From contig NZ_JAIMIC010000003.1 of assembly GCF_019966545.1 (NCBI RefSeq), forward strand, positions 124,001 to 188,000: 64,000 nucleotides of DNA. The letters are read 5' to 3'. Origin of the DNA: Heliomarina baculiformis. GTDB lineage: Bacteria; Pseudomonadota; Alphaproteobacteria; Rhodobacterales; Rhodobacteraceae. The notes beneath the pieces are model-generated. The model worked only from the letters and a program-made list of their open reading frames with translations, ran no database searches and was not told where the DNA came from. Position 1 is the first letter of the stretch. Each line of letters begins with the position of its first letter. This document shows, one piece after another, positions 18,481 through 27,722 of the stretch. The position numbers and the translations under genes are program-made.

Positions 18481-21400
18481 ATGAATTATGTTTTGGAAAC
18501 CGATAATGTCGGTGTAAATATTGAAGATATCGCGCTTAGCGGCGACTTCACAATCGAATTCAACGTGTACTTCGAGCCGGGATCGGAGATTGCCAAGAAC
18601 GACGGTATCGTTTCTTCGAACATCGATGGTGGCAATGACATCAACTTTTTTGGCGGTATTCCACGGCTTTATGACGCCAATTGGGGGGATGTTGTTGTTG
18701 GTACAAGCGCGCTGAACACCGGCGAGTGGAACCACATTGCCTTTGTTCGCGAAGGCGGCGTTGTCCGTCTTTATGTCAACGGAGTGAATGACGCGAATTC
18801 GACTACCACGAATTATACGGACGTCTTCAATATCTCGACTTTGGCCACCAGCGTGGCCGGAGCACTTGAAGGTCGGCTGGACGAGGTCAGGATATGGTCG
18901 TTGGCCCGGCCCGGAGCCGAAGTTCTGGCCAATGCTGACGGGGCGCTGAACCTCTCTGGCGGGGTGCCGGTCGGGCTTGAACGATATTATCGCTTTGACG
19001 ATGATATTGGGCATATTGTCGACGCGACCGGCAACGCCGAAACGGGTCATGATCTGCATCCGCCGACCGGCACATCGATCATTCAGGACGATACCGTCTT
19101 TGACACGCCCGTCGGCGATGTCGGTGGCTTCATTGACACTAAGGTCGTGACCGGGCTGGTGCTGCCCACTGACCTTGCCTTCCTGCCGGATGGCCGCGCC
19201 CTCGTCATACAGAAGAGCGGCGAAGTGCTGTTGATCGAGGATCCGAGTGTCGCGAATAGTACCAAGACCCTTTACATGGACCTAAGCGCGCAGGTCGAAA
19301 ATTCGCGCGAGGCAGGTCTGCTGAACGTCGTGGTCGATCCGAACTTTGACGACAACGGCTATTTCTACCTGCTTTACACAAACCTCGATGAACAGCGGAC
19401 AACGGTTTCGCGGTTCCAGCATCAGGAAAACGCGGGCGGATCGACAAGCACGGGCGATATCTCCTCGGAAACCGTGCTTTGGCGGGAATTCGATACCTAT
19501 TCTGAAAAGGACCATCAGGGCGGCGGCCTTGCCGTGGCCTATGAACCCATCGATGCGAATGATCCCAGCCCCTACAAGCTTTACATCACTGTTGGCGAGG
19601 AATTCGAGGGCGAGAATGCGGCCGATCTGACCCATGATGACGGCAAGGTTCACCGGATCAACCTGACGGACGGGTCGATCCCGACCGACAACCCTTATTA
19701 CGATCCGGTTGTCGCGGCGACCTACACGCCTTGGATCAATACACAGACCGCCATCTCGACCAGCGCGGCAAACACGGCGATCGACCCCGAGGGCGTTCTG
19801 ACAACCGTGTACAGCTATGGTCTGCGCAACCCGTTCCGGGCGGAATACGATCAGGACAGCGGCACGCTCTGGATCGGCGAGGTTGGCGGGAACGGCCGTT
19901 ATGCCAGCGAGGATGTGCATATCGCTTATCCCGGCGCAAATATGGGATGGCCGAGCGAGGAAGGTTATCTGTCCGATCCCGATGATCCGGGCAACCCGGT
20001 TCACAGCTACATTCACGCCTCGGCACCGGGGCAGGATCAGTTGCCCAGCTACGGTGACTCTGGCTCCTCCATCTCGGGCGGTGTCGTCTATCGCGGCTCG
20101 GACTTTCCCGAAGAATTCCAAGGCGCTTATTTTTATGGTGACTGGGTACGGAACTGGATCCGTTATCTCGAGGTTGATTATTCCTCTGGCGAACCGGTTG
20201 TCGTGTCGGACAATCACTTCAAGAACGCGACCGGTCAGGTCCTGACGTTTGCCGAAGCCCCGGACGGGACGCTGTATTACATCACCACGTTCCAGACCGG
20301 TAATATCTTTAACTTTGAAGGTGCTGTGAACCGGCTGGAGTACAGTTCTACCAATACCGCGCCGGGAGGAACGGGGATCATTCTGGATCCGGGCGAGGAA
20401 GCCAGTCTGACCGCCCCGCATACAGTTACCTTCGAAACTGATGCTTTCGATCCGGACGGCGATGCGATCACCTATGAATGGTCGTTTGGTGATGGACCGG
20501 ATATTGACGGGGACGGGATCGGAGACGGGGCGACCTCAACCGATATGAACCCCACCTATACCTACACCTCCGAAGGCCAGTACACGGTCGAACTCATCGT
20601 AACGGATGCCAATGGCGCGCAGACGGTCTACAATCCCAAGGTCATCACGGTTGGCGAAGCGCCGGTTGTGACCATCAACGCGCCCACCCAGGGACAGACG
20701 TTCCGGGCTGGCGAAACCATCACCTTCACCGGGTCGGCCTTTGATGCCAACGATGGCGTGCTGACCGGTGAGGATGTTTTCTGGTCGGTGAACTTAGCTC
20801 ATAACGAGCATTTCCACCCCGAAGTTTCTGCTGTCGAAAATACGCCGGGCGGCTTCAGCTTCGTGGTCCCGACCGACGGGCACGACTATTATGAAAACGT
20901 CGGCTATCAGGTTTCCCTGACCGCCATTGACAGCAGCGGTCTGCGTACCACGAAATCCGTGACAATTTTCCCGGAAGAATCGAACACGACCTACGACATG
21001 CCCGAAGTCTCTGGCTTCAACTTCTATATCGACGGTATCGGGTATTCGGGCGATCAGGTTCGCGACAACATCATTGGATTTGAACATACGGTTTCGGTTC
21101 AGGCGTCCTATATAGATGCGGGTTTTCTTTGGGAATTCTCCCATTGGGAGGATGACCCGTCGCTGACCAGCACATCGCGTCAATTCATCGTACCCGAGAC
21201 GGATAGCGTTCTGCGGCCCGTTTACGCACAAACGGATGTGGTCGGGCCGGTAAATGCCGAAGACGATACGTTCGCGCGGGATCTCGCATCGCTAAACGGT
21301 AACCAGATCCAGACCATCGGCAATGTACTGCTGAATGACGACAACCCGACCGGTGATCCGTTCAGCGTTGTTGGTCTGAACGGATACAAGATTACCGGCG

Positions 21401-23952
21401 CTCCAAAAACCGACGACACGATCGATTCAAGCAACAAGTTCGGGTGGATCTGGGGCGATCAGGGCGGACAGTTCCGCGTCAATGCTGATGGTACGGTCGA
21501 ATTCCGTGACCGTGATCTGCAATTTGCTGGTCTGACCGCCGGTCAGAGCATCACGACAAGCATCAGCTATCTGATCGCCGATGGCGATGACATGGATGAG
21601 GCTTCTCTTTCTCTGACAATCACCGGGGCAGGGACGGGGAACACCGCGCCGACCGGCGCGGGCATCCTGCTCGATCCGGGCGAGGACAGTTCGGTCAGCG
21701 CGCCTCATACGGTGACCTTCGAGTCGGACGTGACCGATGCCGAGGGCCATACGCTCAGCTATTTCTGGGACTTCGGCGACGGGACGACCTCGACGCTCGC
21801 GGCACCCGAGCACACCTATGGCTCGATTGGCTTCTACAACGTGTCGCTTACCGTGACCGATGAGCTGGGCGCCGAGACGGTGTTTAACGAGCTCTCCATC
21901 GACGTGGGCAATGCGCCGCCGGTGGCGGTCGCCGATAGCTTTGCTCTGCCCGTCGGCTTTGATCCGATGGCGAACCAGTTGAACATCCTCGACAACGATT
22001 ACGATCCGGACGGATCGTTGAACATGCAGGTCGTTGAGATCGTCAGCGGTCCGAGTTTCGGCACGGTCGAGATTTTGGATACCGCGCAGGAACTGGCGGA
22101 CCGTGGCCTGCCCGCCGGGCAATATGGTCAGGCCGAATACACCGCTTTCGATCCGAATTTCGAGGGAACAGACAGCTTTACCTATCGCGTTCAGGACAAT
22201 GAAGGCACGTGGTCGAACATCGTGACCGCTGAGATCGTTGTTCAGAATGCGCCTGTACTGACGCTGGACGCGGTTGATGACGGCTATTCGGTTTTGGTGG
22301 CGGATATTGCCAGCGGCAGCTGGGTTCAGATATCGGGCAATGTATTTGACAACGATACGAGCGACGGTGCCCTGAACCTCTTGCAACTGGACGGCTTCAA
22401 GCCTTTCGACGTGCCGGATAGCACCACGAGTTTCGACTCTCAGGGGCGGCTCAAGATACGTGCCGACAATGGTGGTTTCTTTCGCATCGGATCGGATGGC
22501 AGTATCGAATTCAAGGATCGAGATTTCGACTTTACGGGCCTTGGTTCCAGCGAGAGCGCAACAACGACCATAGGTTATACCATCGGAGATGGAACCGATA
22601 CGGATGCGGCCTTTATCTCATTGACGATCAATGGATCGGGCAATGTGAACACCGCACCTTCCGGCGCGGGCATCCTGCTCGATCCGGGCGAGGATAGTTC
22701 GGCCAGCGCGCCTCATACGGTGACCTTCGAGTCGGACGTGACCGATGCCGAGGGCCATACGCTCAGCTATTTCTGGGACTTCGGCGACGGGACGACCTCG
22801 ACGCTCGCGGCCCCAGAGCATACCTATGGCTCGATTGGTTTCTACAACGTGTCGCTCACCGTGACCGATGAGCTGGGCGCCGAGACGGTGTTCAACGAAG
22901 TCTCCATCGACGTGGGCAACGCCCCTCCGGTGGCGGTGGCCGACAGCTTTACGCTGCCAGTCGGCTTCGATCCGGTGGCGAACCATCTGCATATTCTCGA
23001 CAACGACTATGATCCGGACGGATCGTTGAACATGCAGCTCGTCGAGATTGTCAGCGGGCCGAGTTTCGGTACGGTCGAGATTATGGATACGGCGCAGGAA
23101 CTGGCGGACCGTGGCCTGCCTGCCGGTCATTATGGCCACGCCGAGTACGCGACGTTCGATCCGAATTTCGAGGGAACAGACAGCTTTACCTATCGCGTTC
23201 AGGACAATGAAGGCACGTGGTCGAACATCGTGACCGCAGAAATCAACGTGCAAAGTGCGCCGTCAAACCCGGGCGGTGCGCTGGCTTCGGTCAACAGCGG
23301 ATCTGGACTGGATATTCAGGATATTTCGGTTGCAGGCGACTTTACGGTCGAGTTCTGGATCGCCCTCAATCCGGGCACCAACACCAACAAGTATGACTCC
23401 GCCTTTGCCGGCGGGGTGTATGATGACACACCGGGTGATGATCCCTCGACGGACGGTGTATTTGGCAACGACTTCAACTTCCATGCCGGTCTCGCGCGTC
23501 TGTATTCGACCGAGATCGTCAGTGGCGGTGATGCCATCGTGGCCAACACGGCGCTCACCTCGAATGGAGTCGCAAATCACGTGGCGCTTGTTCGGGAGGG
23601 CAACGATTTCAGCATCTACATGAACGGAGTTCTCGACAGCACTTCCACACTTGCACTGGACGGAGATCTTCTGATCGAGCGGTTAGCGACAAACGTGCGC
23701 GCGACAAAGGCCCTCTCCGGCACGCTGGACGAATTCCGGGTTTGGGATGATGCGCGAAGTGCCTCTGAAATCGCAAACTATATGAACCAAGAGGTCGCCT
23801 CGAATGCCGAAGATCTGCTTCGTTATTACCAGTTCGATGACGATACGTTCGTTATCGATTCGACCGGCAATGCGGAAACAGCGGGTGATTTGTCCTACGC
23901 TTCGGTCGCTGGAGTCGACTGGATCGAGTTCTCGGATTGGTTTGGGGCGTGA
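18481..23952 (+). CDS. Giant LamG / PQQ-type sugar dehydrogenase / PKD / LamG protein
   Basis: An 1823-residue predicted extracellular protein. Domains: LamG (1-195; GDFTIEFNVYFEPG, WNHIAFVREGGVVRLYVNG); a glucose/sorbosone dehydrogenase-type six-bladed propeller (about 217-620; VLPTDLAFLPDGRALVIQ, KDHQGGGLAV with the catalytic-type His, YSYGLRNPFRAEYD); PKD 1 (about 630-725); a beta-rich spacer (726-920); two 336-residue units, each a VCBS-like module, a PKD domain (FWDFGDGTTST) and a cadherin/Ig-like module (ILDNDYDPDGS...GTDSFTYRVQDNEG); and a C-terminal LamG (about 1600-1810). There is no signal peptide and LamG begins at residue 1, so type I secretion is likely; no transporter is in the window. 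It would combine glycan binding with sugar oxidation in the matrix. The next gene overlaps its stop. Confidence 0.8.
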   Translation: MNYVLETDNVGVNIEDIALSGDFTIEFNVYFEPGSEIAKNDGIVSSNIDGGNDINFFGGIPRLYDANWGDVVVGTSALNTGEWNHIAFVREGGVVRLYVNGVNDANSTTTNYTDVFNISTLATSVAGALEGRLDEVRIWSLARPGAEVLANADGALNLSGGVPVGLERYYRFDDDIGHIVDATGNAETGHDLHPPTGTSIIQDDTVFDTPVGDVGGFIDTKVVTGLVLPTDLAFLPDGRALVIQKSGEVLLIEDPSVANSTKTLYMDLSAQVENSREAGLLNVVVDPNFDDNGYFYLLYTNLDEQRTTVSRFQHQENAGGSTSTGDISSETVLWREFDTYSEKDHQGGGLAVAYEPIDANDPSPYKLYITVGEEFEGENAADLTHDDGKVHRINLTDGSIPTDNPYYDPVVAATYTPWINTQTAISTSAANTAIDPEGVLTTVYSYGLRNPFRAEYDQDSGTLWIGEVGGNGRYASEDVHIAYPGANMGWPSEEGYLSDPDDPGNPVHSYIHASAPGQDQLPSYGDSGSSISGGVVYRGSDFPEEFQGAYFYGDWVRNWIRYLEVDYSSGEPVVVSDNHFKNATGQVLTFAEAPDGTLYYITTFQTGNIFNFEGAVNRLEYSSTNTAPGGTGIILDPGEEASLTAPHTVTFETDAFDPDGDAITYEWSFGDGPDIDGDGIGDGATSTDMNPTYTYTSEGQYTVELIVTDANGAQTVYNPKVITVGEAPVVTINAPTQGQTFRAGETITFTGSAFDANDGVLTGEDVFWSVNLAHNEHFHPEVSAVENTPGGFSFVVPTDGHDYYENVGYQVSLTAIDSSGLRTTKSVTIFPEESNTTYDMPEVSGFNFYIDGIGYSGDQVRDNIIGFEHTVSVQASYIDAGFLWEFSHWEDDPSLTSTSRQFIVPETDSVLRPVYAQTDVVGPVNAEDDTFARDLASLNGNQIQTIGNVLLNDDNPTGDPFSVVGLNGYKITGAPKTDDTIDSSNKFGWIWGDQGGQFRVNADGTVEFRDRDLQFAGLTAGQSITTSISYLIADGDDMDEASLSLTITGAGTGNTAPTGAGILLDPGEDSSVSAPHTVTFESDVTDAEGHTLSYFWDFGDGTTSTLAAPEHTYGSIGFYNVSLTVTDELGAETVFNELSIDVGNAPPVAVADSFALPVGFDPMANQLNILDNDYDPDGSLNMQVVEIVSGPSFGTVEILDTAQELADRGLPAGQYGQAEYTAFDPNFEGTDSFTYRVQDNEGTWSNIVTAEIVVQNAPVLTLDAVDDGYSVLVADIASGSWVQISGNVFDNDTSDGALNLLQLDGFKPFDVPDSTTSFDSQGRLKIRADNGGFFRIGSDGSIEFKDRDFDFTGLGSSESATTTIGYTIGDGTDTDAAFISLTINGSGNVNTAPSGAGILLDPGEDSSASAPHTVTFESDVTDAEGHTLSYFWDFGDGTTSTLAAPEHTYGSIGFYNVSLTVTDELGAETVFNEVSIDVGNAPPVAVADSFTLPVGFDPVANHLHILDNDYDPDGSLNMQLVEIVSGPSFGTVEIMDTAQELADRGLPAGHYGHAEYATFDPNFEGTDSFTYRVQDNEGTWSNIVTAEINVQSAPSNPGGALASVNSGSGLDIQDISVAGDFTVEFWIALNPGTNTNKYDSAFAGGVYDDTPGDDPSTDGVFGNDFNFHAGLARLYSTEIVSGGDAIVANTALTSNGVANHVALVREGNDFSIYMNGVLDSTSTLALDGDLLIERLATNVRATKALSGTLDEFRVWDDARSASEIANYMNQEVASNAEDLLRYYQFDDDTFVIDSTGNAETAGDLSYASVAGVDWIEFSDWFGA
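21643..23253 (+). repeat. Tandem internal duplication, 1008-bp period
   Basis: Bases 21643-22245 and 22651-23253 are nearly identical and encode the PKD plus cadherin-like modules. Between them and before the first copy lie two clearly diverged versions of one VCBS-like module (from about 21240 and 22258). The period is 1008 bp (336 codons). High nucleotide identity in one part and divergence in the other points to recent exchange limited to the PKD/cadherin part. Confidence 0.85.
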
Positions 23953-25577
23953 CAAAGCCGCATGACATGCCTTCTGGTCTCGTGAACGATAGCGCGCGAG
24001 ACCGTATGATACCGTCTTCCCTCAGGTTGAGCGAAGAGACTGCAGCCTATGTGATTGCCGGGTTTGGCACCTTGGTTGCGGCGGTCAATATCTGGCGCAA
24101 TCACTTGTTCCTTCACGATGACGCCTTCATCTCGCTGCGGTATGCGAAGCACTTCGTCGAGCATGGCGATTTGTCGTGGAACCTTGGCGACCGCGTCGAA
24201 GGGTATACGAATTTCCTCTACGTAATCATGACCTCTTTCATGATGGAAATGGGCATCACACCCATACTGGCAATCCAGCTGATTAACATCCTGTCCGCAA
24301 TAGCGCTGGTCGCCGCAGTGGTGTACGCGGCGCGTCGCATAATGCCCGAAGCACCGCATTTGCAGGCCTTGGCCTATGCGGCCGTCGTCTGCAATGTCTC
24401 CCTGTCCGTCTGGGTTTTCGGCGGGCTCGAGGCACCTGTCGTTGCAGCATTCCTGGCTTGGGGCATGGCCTTGTCGGTTTGCTATTTTCAGCGTCAGAAC
24501 CGACCGCAGACAAATGGGCTTGCAGCTTTCAGCGGGGTTTTCTTTGCAGCCGCGGCCCTTGTGCGGCCGGACGCAGTGATCGTCATCGCGGCTTTTTCGC
24601 TGGCGCTTTTCTTCTTCGGGGCCGGGCGGGCGTCGAAACGTTTTGCCCGGATGATCGTTGCGGGCGGCATTCCCCTGCTGGCCGTGCTTGTCCACATGAT
24701 CTGGCGTCTGGACTATTATGGGGACTTTCTGCCAAACACTTTCCACGCCAAGGTCGGGCTTGAGCTGGGCCACCGGCTTCAGAAGGTGAGCGAGTATCTA
24801 GTTGTTACTGGTGCGTTGTATCTGCCTGTGCTCAGCCTCGCAGGTCTGGCGTTCTTTGTCGCCGCGTTTCACCGGCAAACCTCAAGGCTTGCCTCTGGGC
24901 TTGTTTTCACAATTCTCGGGTTCCTGCTTTACGTCACATGGTCGGGCGGGGATCACATGGCGGCGTCGCGGGTCATCCTGCCGATTGTCGGGTTCGCGGC
25001 AATCTTGCTGGTCGTTTCGATCCGGGCATTGCCCGAGAGACTGCGGACCTATGCCATTCTCGGCAGCCTGTGCCTGTTCGCCCTGTCAGCAATTAACGCG
25101 AGATCCTTCAAAATGGACTGGGCCGCGTTCAATGGCACCATCGTCGGTAAGTACATCGCGACCGCGTGGCCTGCCGGATCATTGGTTGGATTGAACACCG
25201 CCGGTTCGACGCCTTTTTACGCCGACAATCACGTCTACATCGATATGCTTGGCCTCAACGACCGGACGATCGCCAAGCGCGAGGATGTGCCCGTGCTGGC
25301 AAGACGCCAACGGATGCCAGGCCACGCCAAGGGGGACGGCGCATACGTGCTGTCTCGCAAGCCCGATTACATTATCTTCGGTGGATCCGAAGGGATCGAT
25401 ATTGCCGATGCGGAAAAATGGTTCCTGACCGGGGTCGAGCTTCGCGGCGATCCCGAGTTTCAGACCTGCTACGAGAAAGCGACCCAGCAACTGCCGGTCC
25501 CCGAGGATATGCGCAGATCAGGTCGTCCAGGAGATCCTATCGTTTTTACCTATTACCGCCGCACTTGCCCAACCTGA
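23949..25577 (+). CDS. AftB-like GT-C membrane glycosyltransferase (copy 2)
   Basis: About 542 residues. It has the same architecture as the protein at 16450-18099: an N-terminal helix, an extracytoplasmic acidic motif (LHDDAFISLRYAKHFVEHG, LGDRVEGYTNFLYV), multiple helices, WSGGDHMAASRVILP, and a C-terminal soluble part with the DMLGLNDRTIAKRE segment. Sequence identity between the two is low but motif order is the same. The likely start is the GTG that overlaps the stop of the giant LamG/GSDH gene (GTGA), giving coupled translation; an ATG at 23967 is an alternative. Coupling suggests that the enzyme either glycosylates the giant protein or makes the glycan it binds. Donor and acceptor are unknown. 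Confidence 0.72.
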   Translation: MTKPHDMPSGLVNDSARDRMIPSSLRLSEETAAYVIAGFGTLVAAVNIWRNHLFLHDDAFISLRYAKHFVEHGDLSWNLGDRVEGYTNFLYVIMTSFMMEMGITPILAIQLINILSAIALVAAVVYAARRIMPEAPHLQALAYAAVVCNVSLSVWVFGGLEAPVVAAFLAWGMALSVCYFQRQNRPQTNGLAAFSGVFFAAAALVRPDAVIVIAAFSLALFFFGAGRASKRFARMIVAGGIPLLAVLVHMIWRLDYYGDFLPNTFHAKVGLELGHRLQKVSEYLVVTGALYLPVLSLAGLAFFVAAFHRQTSRLASGLVFTILGFLLYVTWSGGDHMAASRVILPIVGFAAILLVVSIRALPERLRTYAILGSLCLFALSAINARSFKMDWAAFNGTIVGKYIATAWPAGSLVGLNTAGSTPFYADNHVYIDMLGLNDRTIAKREDVPVLARRQRMPGHAKGDGAYVLSRKPDYIIFGGSEGIDIADAEKWFLTGVELRGDPEFQTCYEKATQQLPVPEDMRRSGRPGDPIVFTYYRRTCPT

Positions 25578-25673
25578 TAACGGCCGCGCGTTTATTCGAA
25601 GTCACATGTAACATCAGGCTTTTCGACATATGCCGATCACGGGTCGCAGCCAGCTTGAAGGAAGAGACCGGTC

Positions 25674-27722
25674 TTGAAATCCTACCGACCTGATATTGAC
25701 GGGTTGCGTACCATCGCGGTGATGCCCGTCGTGCTGTTCCACGCTGATGTCTCGGGCGTGTCGGGCGGCTATGTCGGTGTCGATGTGTTTTTTGTCATTT
25801 CCGGGTTTCTGATCACCTCCATCATCCATCGGGAGGTCGAACGAGGCGATTTCTCGATCCTCCGCTTCTACGAGCGACGCGCGCGGCGTATTCTTCCCGC
25901 CCTCATCGCAGTTGTCGTTGCGACCTTGATCGCGGCGTTCTTCCTGTTCATGCCGCGCGAGTTCGAGCAAACCGCAAAGTCGGCCGCGGCCGCGATGCTC
26001 TTTGTTTCGAACCTGCTGTTTTATTCAGACACCGGCTATTTCAGCCCGGGCATCTACGAAAGGCCGCTTCTCCATACATGGTCGCTGGCAATCGAGGAGC
26101 AGTTTTACATCTTTTTCCCGCCGCTGATGATGCTGCTGGCAGCGTTGGGGCGACGCCCCGGCGCCATTATCGCGGTTCTGACGCTGATATCCGTGGCGCT
26201 GAGCGTTTTTACCACGGCCAGCAAAGCGGACATGGCTTATTACCTGTTGCCGTGGCGTGCATGGGAGTTGGGTATTGGCGCGCTGATCGCGCTGTGGATG
26301 CCGCGAAGTTCCGCCAGCCGACCGCTGAGAGAGATGCTTGGTCTTGCCGGGCTGGCCATGATCCTGTTGGCCGTCGTGACGTTCGACGAAGCCACCGTGT
26401 TCCCGGGCTATGCCGCCCTGCTTCCCTGTCTTGGGGCAGGGCTGGTGATTGCCGTTGGCGGTCATGGCGACACCATGTTCGAGAAGTTCCTGTCGCTGCC
26501 GGTCATGGTATTTATTGGTCTTATTTCCTATTCCCTGTACCTTTGGCATTGGCCGGTTATCGTTTTTTACCAACAGTTTACGCTGGACCGCCCCGATGCG
26601 CTGGGCTGTGTGCTCGTTGTTGGGCTGTCGATCTTTCTCGCCTGGCTTTCATGGACCTATATTGAGGCGCCATTCCGGGGTAACCGTGTTCCGGGTGCCC
26701 GCAATCACAGTCATGTCTCCCGTCGCGCCATTTTTGCAGGATCGGCTGCGGGTATGGTCGCGGTCTCATTTGTCGCTGCAATGATTGTCGCGGGACACGG
26801 GTGGGGCTGGCGGCTGCCGAAGGAAACCGTCCGCCTTGCGGCTTTCGAGCTCGATAAGCATCCGAAGCTACGTGAATGTACGGGACGGTTTGAGCAATGG
26901 CGCGCGCCCGACGATCCTTGTGTCTTTGGAACACCTGGGCAGATCCCGACGGTCATGATCTGGGGCGACAGCCATGCCGCGGCGCTTTTGCCTGAAATTG
27001 AAGCCGCAGCAAAGCGCACGGGCAGCAATATCGGCTATCTTTCGCGAGCGGGCTGTCTGCCCGTGACCGATACGGAACGGGCGGATGGGGGCAATGGCGG
27101 CTGTGAGGAGTATGGCGATGGCGCGATGGCGTTTTTGCTGAACACGCCAGAGGTCGATACTGTTTTCATCGTCGCCCGCTATGCTCTCGCCGCAAAGGGG
27201 TATCTATCGGATTACGGACTGGCAGAGCGGGACTGGCCGCCAACCAGGTATTCCGACGCGCAAACAGGAGCTTGGCCAGAAGCGGACCGTCTTTCAAAAC
27301 TATTGTACAAGATCGAAGAGACGGTGTCAGCCCTGCGTTCCAATGGTATGCGCGTCGCGCTGATTTATCCGATTCCCGAAATGGGCTATCGCGTGCCGGA
27401 AACGCTGGCAAAACTGGCGTTGCAGCATCGGGAGCTCAAGGATTTTGGCGTTGACCGGGCGCTCTATGACGCCCGCAACGAAAAGATCATCAAAGGGCTT
27501 AATGATATCGCCGAGCGTCACGGTGCCATTCCAATCCGCTCAGACGAAATCCTTTGCGATGCGGTGCTTTGCCGTGCCAGCCGGAACGGCGAGCCGCTTT
27601 ATCATGACGACGATCACCTGAGCTCGGTCGGGGCTAGGCTGTTCGGCGAAAGCATCGACAAGATCATCGAAACCGGAAAGACTGCGTCAGCCGCTCCGGC
27701 AACGAGGAATGCAATGCCATGA
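25674..27722 (+). CDS. Acyltransferase 3 / SGNH O-acyltransferase (OafA-like)
   Basis: A 682-residue protein. Residues 1-370 are the ten-helix acyltransferase-3 domain (YRPDIDGLRTIAVMPVVLFHA with the family's usual start minus one residue, RFYERRARRILPAL, LHTWSLAIEEQFY, SYSLYLWHWPVIVF). After a transmembrane segment comes a periplasmic SGNH hydrolase-like domain with block I WGDSHAAALLPEI and block V DDDHLSSVGARL. Such proteins acetylate O-antigen and exopolysaccharides. The start is TTG, preceded by GAAGGAAGAGA at good spacing, and no in-frame ATG precedes the conserved YRPDIDG. It overlaps the next gene by 4 bp. It probably O-acylates the polysaccharide of this locus. Confidence 0.88.
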   Translation: MKSYRPDIDGLRTIAVMPVVLFHADVSGVSGGYVGVDVFFVISGFLITSIIHREVERGDFSILRFYERRARRILPALIAVVVATLIAAFFLFMPREFEQTAKSAAAAMLFVSNLLFYSDTGYFSPGIYERPLLHTWSLAIEEQFYIFFPPLMMLLAALGRRPGAIIAVLTLISVALSVFTTASKADMAYYLLPWRAWELGIGALIALWMPRSSASRPLREMLGLAGLAMILLAVVTFDEATVFPGYAALLPCLGAGLVIAVGGHGDTMFEKFLSLPVMVFIGLISYSLYLWHWPVIVFYQQFTLDRPDALGCVLVVGLSIFLAWLSWTYIEAPFRGNRVPGARNHSHVSRRAIFAGSAAGMVAVSFVAAMIVAGHGWGWRLPKETVRLAAFELDKHPKLRECTGRFEQWRAPDDPCVFGTPGQIPTVMIWGDSHAAALLPEIEAAAKRTGSNIGYLSRAGCLPVTDTERADGGNGGCEEYGDGAMAFLLNTPEVDTVFIVARYALAAKGYLSDYGLAERDWPPTRYSDAQTGAWPEADRLSKLLYKIEETVSALRSNGMRVALIYPIPEMGYRVPETLAKLALQHRELKDFGVDRALYDARNEKIIKGLNDIAERHGAIPIRSDEILCDAVLCRASRNGEPLYHDDDHLSSVGARLFGESIDKIIETGKTASAAPATRNAMP

